A DNA stretch of 33,804 bases from Fimbriimonas ginsengisoli Gsoil 348 (GTDB lineage Bacteria; Armatimonadota; Fimbriimonadia; Fimbriimonadales; Fimbriimonadaceae). The stretch covers positions 1 to 33,804 of the forward strand of contig CAMCVK010000020.1 of assembly GCA_945881865.1 (NCBI GenBank), in the 5' to 3' direction. Below are positions 29,515 through 33,804 of the stretch, one piece after another. The notes under the pieces were generated by a model that was given only the letters and a program-made list of their open reading frames with translations, was not told the DNA's origin and made no database searches. How positions within the stretch are numbered: the first letter of the stretch is position 1; each line of letters starts with the position of its first letter. Both the position numbers and the translations under genes were made by a program.

Positions 29515-30195
29515 GTGCCCGCTCGGCCCTACATCGAGTACCGCGACGTCCATGTCGTTTACTCCAATGGCGTAAAAGGCCTTGACGGCGTCTCCCTGCA
29601 AATTCAGCGCGGCGAGTTCGTATTCTTCGTCGGTGAAACTGGCGCGGGAAAGAGCACGCTCCTCAAGCTTCTTAGCCGTGAAGAGCACCATTGCGAGGGC
29701 GAAGTCCGCCTCGATGGCCAAGAGCTGTCGGACTTCAGCGAGTACAACTTGCACCGCCTGCGCCGTCAGATGGGCGTGGCTCCGCAAGATTACGACCTGC
29801 TGCCCAACAAAACCGTTTGGGAGAACGTTGCCTACGCGCTTCGGGCAGTTGGACGGTCCCGGCGCGAAGTCTTCGACCGGGTGCCAAAAATTCTTTTACA
29901 AGTAAACGTCGCCCACCGCGCCGACGCGTTTCCCTCCCAGCTTTCGGGTGGTGAAAAACAGCGAGTCGTCATCGGCCGGGCCCTTATCAATGAGCCGCCC
30001 TTGCTCCTCGCCGACGAGCCGACTGGAAATCTCGACGCTGCCCAGTCGGAAGAAATCATGCGGCTGCTTGCCGATCTCAACGCTCGCGGGACGACCGTTC
30101 TCGTGGCCAGCCACGACCTCCCGACGATGGAGAAGTTTTCCAAGCGGATCGTCTGCCTAGAGCGAGGCAAAATCAAGGAGGATCTCGGTGGTTGA
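29515..30195 (+). CDS. ftsE: Cell division ATP-binding protein FtsE
   Basis: A 226-aa ABC ATPase: Walker A GETGAGKST (40-48), Q-loop APQDYDLL (Gln91), signature LSGGEKQ (143-149), Walker B LLLADEPTGNLD (163-174) and switch His in VASHDLPTM. The substitution GETGAGKST and the short length are typical of FtsE. With FtsX it couples ATP hydrolysis at the divisome to activation of peptidoglycan hydrolases. The GTG start at 29515 overlaps no gene; ftsX begins 8 nt before the ftsE stop. Confidence 0.95.
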   Translation: MPARPYIEYRDVHVVYSNGVKGLDGVSLQIQRGEFVFFVGETGAGKSTLLKLLSREEHHCEGEVRLDGQELSDFSEYNLHRLRRQMGVAPQDYDLLPNKTVWENVAYALRAVGRSRREVFDRVPKILLQVNVAHRADAFPSQLSGGEKQRVVIGRALINEPPLLLADEPTGNLDAAQSEEIMRLLADLNARGTTVLVASHDLPTMEKFSKRIVCLERGKIKEDLGG

Positions 30196-31063
30196 TCGCA
30201 TCGCCTTCATTTTCGTCGAAGCGCTTCAGGCGATGCGACGTAACGTGACGATGAGCATCGCCGCGATTTCGACGTGCGGACTGGCATTGTTCCTGCTTGG
30301 CGGAATCTCGCTCGTTTACGTCGCGCTCGACAGTTGGGGCCAGAGCCTTTCGGGCAAATTTGAGATGCGCGCCTATCTGAAAGATGGGGTCAAACCACCG
30401 GAAATTTCAAAAGTTGCCGGTGAAATCCGCAGCATGCCTGGAGTGAAAGCAGTCTTCTGGATTCCGCGCGATAAGGCGTGGGAACGCGAGAAAGTCAAAT
30501 ATCCCAAAGAAGTTTCGCAGGGCCTGGAAAACCCGTTGCCGGACGCGTTCAAGATCGTACTCTCGGATCTCAACCAGGCCGACGCCGTCGAGCAAAGCGT
30601 GCAGCGGTTGCCACAGATGGACCCGCAGAACCCGATCCAGTACCTGAAGGCCGAGCAGGAGTTGGTCGAGCAAAGCCGGAGCTTTTTGCGCTGGCTGGCC
30701 GGTTCCTTGGGGGCGCTGTTGCTTCTCACGGCGGGCGTCCTCATCTATAACGCCATCCGGATGACGGTGTTTTCGCGACGGAAAGAAGCCCGGATCATGC
30801 GCCTTGTCGGGGCTTCTCTCTTCACGGTCCGAGTGCCCTACATGATCGAGGGCACGCTGCATGGCCTGGCCGGCGGCGCGCTGGCTTGCTTCCTTTTGTG
30901 GGCATGCCAACTCTCGCTTCAGAATCGTCTGGAGGCATTTACGGCGCTTGGCCAGTTGCCGCCGTTCCCGGCGGGGGCGGCGTTTTTGGTGCTCGGCGGC
31001 ATTGGGGCGCTCTACGGGTTTCTTGCCTCCTGGATCGCCCTTTGGGTGCCCATGAGATCATGA
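30188..31063 (+). CDS. ftsX: Cell division protein FtsX
   Basis: A 291-aa permease-like protein with four membrane segments: TM1 at about 22-48 (VTMSIAAISTCGLALFLLGG), a large extracytoplasmic loop (about 50-165; MRAYLKDGVKPPEI ... VKAVFWIPRDKAW), then TM2 at about 172-192, TM3 at about 220-240 and TM4 near the C-terminus. ARIMRLVGAS is the typical cytoplasmic FtsX segment. The loop binds the LytM factor encoded next. The GTG start overlaps ftsE by 8 nt and the stop overlaps the peptidase gene start by 4 nt (ATGA). Confidence 0.94.
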   Translation: MVDRIAFIFVEALQAMRRNVTMSIAAISTCGLALFLLGGISLVYVALDSWGQSLSGKFEMRAYLKDGVKPPEISKVAGEIRSMPGVKAVFWIPRDKAWEREKVKYPKEVSQGLENPLPDAFKIVLSDLNQADAVEQSVQRLPQMDPQNPIQYLKAEQELVEQSRSFLRWLAGSLGALLLLTAGVLIYNAIRMTVFSRRKEARIMRLVGASLFTVRVPYMIEGTLHGLAGGALACFLLWACQLSLQNRLEAFTALGQLPPFPAGAAFLVLGGIGALYGFLASWIALWVPMRS

Positions 31064-32199
31064 AACGGTGGGTTCTTTGGGCGGTGCTTGGGTTGTTCGC
31101 CGGGGTGACGCTTGCCGACCCTCCGAAGAAAGTCGGCACCCTGAAGGGTCGCTTGAAGAACGTTCGAAGCCAGAAGCAAAAGCTTCGCGCGGAACTGAAA
31201 GAGACGCGGGTGCAGACCCGAATCGTGAAGGAAGATGTAGCGACGTTAGAGGCTCGCATCGTTCGGGTTTCGCGGGAAGTTCGCGAGACAAACGAGGATC
31301 TCGCCGCCAGTCGCAAAGATCAGGCGCGTCTCGCCGCACAACTGAACGCAGGAACGGCGAAAAAGACCCGGATGTTGGCGGCGGTTCGCAATCGCCTACG
31401 CGTGATGTACGTTCAAAGCGGAGGCACATTCCTCTCGGTTCTGGCCGGCACGAAAGACGTGGGCGATTTGGTGACTCGCGCCAGCCTCATGCGCGACATC
31501 GCTCGGAAGGATCGAGAGCTGTTCAACGATTACTCGAAGGTCGTTCTGGAAATCGCCCGGGACAAGGCAGATGAAGACCGGGTGGTGTCGAAGATCGCCG
31601 ACTTGCAGCGGTTCATGATGCGTAAGAACGCCGAACTGACCGAAGTAAAGGCGGACAAAGTCATCGCGTTGCGGCAACTCGCGGCGAAACAGGTTAGCCT
31701 GCAGGCCGAACTGCGGGCCTACGAGGCCGATGAGCGGGCCATCTCCGGCGAAATTGCCGCTTACTACCGGCGGCTGGCCGCAATGCCGAAGACCGCGCGA
31801 CGTCTGCCCAAGCGCACCGGGCGGCTGCTTTGGCCGGTCGCCGGCCGCATCACGAGCGGGTTCGGCATGCGGTTCCACCCCATTCTTCGCGTTACGCGCC
31901 TGCACGCCGGGGTCGATTTTGGCGCCCCGACCGGCGCTCCCATCGTGGCCTCCGCAGACGGGATCGTCATCTCTTCCGGTATGGGGCGAGGTTACGGCAA
32001 CCGCGTGATTTTGGATCACGGCGGGGGCCTCTCGACCACCTATGCCCACTGCTCGCGACTCTACGTCCGGGCGGGGCAGTTCGTACGTCGGGGCCAGACG
32101 ATCGGAGCGGTAGGCGCTACCGGCCTTGCCACCGGTCCGCACCTGCACTTTGAGGTGCGCGTGAACGGGGTGCCGGTAAATCCTCGCGGCTACCTATAG
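31060..32199 (+). CDS. Murein hydrolase activator, EnvC-like (M23/LytM) protein
   Basis: A 379-aa protein: signal peptide (MKRWVLWAVLGLFAGVTLA), a long coiled coil (about 28-245; KGRLKNVRSQKQKLRAELKE ... ), then a LytM domain at about 258-379. The zinc-site residues look intact: H282-x-x-x-D286 (LHAGVDF), H361-L-H363 (GPHLHFEV), with TYAHCSRL between. EnvC of E. coli has lost some of these, so this protein may itself cut peptide crosslinks, as PcsB- or CwlO-type partners of FtsEX do. Translation is coupled to ftsX by a 4-nt overlap, which strongly suggests that FtsEX controls it. Confidence 0.92.
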   Translation: MKRWVLWAVLGLFAGVTLADPPKKVGTLKGRLKNVRSQKQKLRAELKETRVQTRIVKEDVATLEARIVRVSREVRETNEDLAASRKDQARLAAQLNAGTAKKTRMLAAVRNRLRVMYVQSGGTFLSVLAGTKDVGDLVTRASLMRDIARKDRELFNDYSKVVLEIARDKADEDRVVSKIADLQRFMMRKNAELTEVKADKVIALRQLAAKQVSLQAELRAYEADERAISGEIAAYYRRLAAMPKTARRLPKRTGRLLWPVAGRITSGFGMRFHPILRVTRLHAGVDFGAPTGAPIVASADGIVISSGMGRGYGNRVILDHGGGLSTTYAHCSRLYVRAGQFVRRGQTIGAVGATGLATGPHLHFEVRVNGVPVNPRGYL

Positions 32200-32263
32200 A
32201 TCGATATTTGGCGCATAATGGAGCAAGGCACCGAGGTGCTCATATCAACGGAGGTCAAGAAGC

Positions 32264-32329
32264 ATGATGAACAAACCCACTGTCGTTCGATACCCGTCTT
32301 CCGATCTCATTCCGGTCGCGCGCTCCTAA
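32264..32329 (+). CDS. Possible 21-aa leader peptide upstream of rsgA
   Basis: A strong Shine-Dalgarno (GGAGG, about 10 nt upstream) precedes ATGATG at 32264. The frame gives MMNKPTVVRYPSSDLIPVAR then S and stops at TAA 32327. This frame is the same as that of rsgA, whose proposed TTG start is 63 bp after the stop with a much weaker ribosome site. It may be a leader peptide, or the original rsgA N-terminus cut off by a stop codon. No other gene is seen between 32200 and 32392. Confidence 0.45.
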   Translation: MMNKPTVVRYPSSDLIPVARS

Positions 32330-32392
32330 AGCGTCGCGATTTCTGCCGGAAGCGAGGTCGTTCTGTCCTGCCTCGTTCCCAAAGAAAGACCG

Positions 32393-33445
32393 TTGAAGAA
32401 CCAAATATCAAACCAACTTCGCGCCCAACTGGCGCATCTTGAAGCTGATTCCTTGCGTCAACTCATCTCTCGCGCGCAGGCCATGCGCGACCGATCCGAC
32501 AAGCGGCCAAAGGAACCCCTTGACACCTGGGTGCAGCGCGCACTGCGGCAAGAAGACCGCCGCCGCGAAGCCATTCAGGACACGCAGCTCGGCCAAGTGA
32601 TTGGCACCTTCGGCAACACCTGCCGCGCGGAAGTCGACCGCAAGGTGTTTGACGTTGCCTTCGCGGGGAGCTTCTGCATCGTCGGCGACTGGATTCGCTT
32701 CGGCGAAAACAAGACCGGCGAACAGCAAGTCGTCGAGGTTCTGCCGCGCCGAACCAAGCTCTCGCGACCCGACGTTGGTGGGGCCAACAAAGAGAAGCTG
32801 ATCGTGGCGAACGTAGACAGCGTGGTCATCGTCGTTTCGGTGGTTTCGCCGCCGTTGCACCCCCGCCTCATCGATCGGTACCTCGTGGCGATTCAGCAGG
32901 GCGGCGCAAAACCGCTGCTCTGCGTGAACAAGATCGATCTGCTCGAGGATCGTTCGGAGCTCGACGTTCTGGAGCCGTACCGGCTCGCCGGAGTCGAGAT
33001 CATCGTGCTTTCGACCCGAACGCAGGAGGGCACGGCCCAATTGCGGGAGGCGTTGACCGGCCAGACGTGCGTGTTCGTTGGCCACAGCGGCGTCGGAAAG
33101 TCGAGCCTCGTAAACGCCCTCTTGGCAAAGCCGACCCAGGAGGTTCGAGGCGTGAGCGAGGGCTACGGGCGTGGTCGGCACACGACAACGGCTTCGTCGC
33201 TGCACCATTTGGGTGACGAAACCGTGCTGATTGATACGCCCGGGATTCGTAGCTTTGGCATTCAGGACCTGGAAGCCACCGAAATTGGCGGCTACTTCCC
33301 CGAATTCGCCAAGTTCGCTTGCCGGTTCAACGATTGCCAGCACATCGCCGAGCCGGGCTGCGGGGTTCAGCAGGCCGTCATCGACGGCGAACTCGACCCC
33401 ACCCGGTACGACACCTACCGACGCCTTCACGCCGAGCTTGGCTAG
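32393..33445 (+). CDS. rsgA: Small ribosomal subunit biogenesis GTPase RsgA
   Basis: A 350-aa circularly permuted GTPase that matures the 30S subunit. Order of motifs: a helical N-terminal stretch (1-60), the OB fold (about 63-130; TQLGQVIGTFGNTCRAEVD), G4 VNKIDLL, G5-like STRTQEG, G1 GHSGVGKSS (230-238), G2 GRGRHTTTAS, G3 DTPGIRSFG, and the C-terminal zinc knuckle CRFNDCQHIAEPGC. All are intact. The TTG start at 32393 follows AAAGAAAGACCG, a weak site. The same frame continues upstream without stop to TAA 32327, so the true start is uncertain. A mini-ORF precedes it in frame. Confidence 0.93.
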   Translation: MKNQISNQLRAQLAHLEADSLRQLISRAQAMRDRSDKRPKEPLDTWVQRALRQEDRRREAIQDTQLGQVIGTFGNTCRAEVDRKVFDVAFAGSFCIVGDWIRFGENKTGEQQVVEVLPRRTKLSRPDVGGANKEKLIVANVDSVVIVVSVVSPPLHPRLIDRYLVAIQQGGAKPLLCVNKIDLLEDRSELDVLEPYRLAGVEIIVLSTRTQEGTAQLREALTGQTCVFVGHSGVGKSSLVNALLAKPTQEVRGVSEGYGRGRHTTTASSLHHLGDETVLIDTPGIRSFGIQDLEATEIGGYFPEFAKFACRFNDCQHIAEPGCGVQQAVIDGELDPTRYDTYRRLHAELG

Positions 33446-33456
33446 GCCAACCTGGG

Positions 33457-33804
33457 TTAGGCGGCGGTCCGGACGGCGACGGCAGAAGGCAGCAACCCGA
33501 AGAGATCCTTCGGGTTGCTCATCTCGGGCACGAGGTCAATGGACCGTCCAAATCCGTGCTCCTTCGCGAGATCGTTGATGTAGCGCAGGGTCGAAAAGTC
33601 CTCCATCGCGAACCCAACCGAGTCGAAAACGGTGATCTCGTCGTCGCTGGCCCGACCGGGTTTCTGGCCGGAGAGCACTTCCCAAAGTTCGATGACGGGA
33701 AAATCTGCCGGCATCTGTTGGAGGTCGCCTTCGATGCGTGACTGCGGTTCGTACTCGACGACGACGCGGGCATCTGCCAGAATCGCGGCTTCGATTTCCG
33801 TTTT
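33457..33804 (-). CDS. Ornithine cyclodeaminase / mu-crystallin family protein, C-terminal part
   Basis: The reverse strand is open from the window edge to TAA at 33457, 115 codons. It includes AAILADARVVVEYEPQSRIEGD, PVIELWEVLSGQKPGRASDDE and ITVFDSVGFAMEDFSTLRYI. The last two are the C-terminal signature of ornithine cyclodeaminase/mu-crystallin proteins, where the Asp of VFDSVGFA is the catalytic acid in the Pseudomonas enzyme. The family converts L-ornithine to L-proline or reduces cyclic imines with NAD(P)H. The NAD-binding part lies outside the window. It is convergent with rsgA, 11 bp apart. Confidence 0.88.
   Translation of the reverse strand, partial: KTEIEAAILADARVVVEYEPQSRIEGDLQQMPADFPVIELWEVLSGQKPGRASDDEITVFDSVGFAMEDFSTLRYINDLAKEHGFGRSIDLVPEMSNPKDLFGLLPSAVAVRTAA

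Overview
The window looks like the chromosome of a diderm (LPS-bearing), fairly GC-rich bacterium. The best guess is Armatimonadota, near the Fimbriimonadia. The evidence is three type IV pilin-like H-X9-DG (DUF1559-type) proteins whose N-terminus ([13 protein letters not shown]...) I associate with that phylum, together with lipid A and heptose genes, a short FtsY and many start codons placed right behind a -10-like box. The taxon is an inference. No tRNA, IS element, integrase, CRISPR array or phage gene was seen, so this is core chromosome with lineage-specific islands.

Layout. 1-0.8 kb: edge fragment of a membrane protein and efp (minus strand). 0.9-4.3 kb: sialidase-like propeller protein, a convergent spacer packed with palindromes, an Old Yellow Enzyme-type oxidoreductase, a hotdog thioesterase and the RNase P RNA gene (rnpB, minus). 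4.3-6.1 kb: mntR, a two-TM protein, a 56-aa orphan HicB-like gene and a cluster of hairpins with a GACC/GGTC core. 6.1-11.05 kb: GH109-like oxidoreductase/glycosidase, a large secreted alpha/beta hydrolase and a NamZ-like (DUF1343) protein. 11.1-14.94 kb: the most unusual region, three tandem cassettes of one cysteine-rich pilin-like gene followed, with a 1- or 4-nt overlap or a 1-nt gap, by a 50-54-aa lipoprotein gene. 15-16.3 kb: darA and holB. 16.3-20.2 kb: an envelope-stress operon (ECF sigma, zinc anti-sigma, RseB/MucB-like, HtrA) behind a likely autoregulated ECF promoter. 20.2-22.8 kb: Fur-fold regulator, a 65-aa unknown and a DUF1800 protein. 22.8-27.9 kb (minus): overlapping LPS operon lpxK-lpxL-GT9-GT9-rfaE2, then ftsY. 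27.9-33.8 kb: HIT protein, O-antigen-ligase-like protein, ftsE-ftsX-M23 peptidase operon, rsgA with an odd in-frame upstream mini-ORF, and the end of an ornithine cyclodeaminase.

How the genes work together. Much of the window concerns the envelope: LPS core and lipid A synthesis, O-antigen ligation, divisome-controlled peptidoglycan cleavage (FtsEX plus a LytM factor), muropeptide or amino-sugar breakdown (NamZ, GH109, sialidase-like), and a sigma/anti-sigma/RseB/HtrA circuit that would sense envelope damage. The pilin/lipoprotein cassettes lie between these sets and are the best candidate for an undescribed system. Two points cut across the window. Several genes appear leaderless (TANNNT box 5-6 nt before the start). 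Two families of short palindromes fill otherwise empty spacers.
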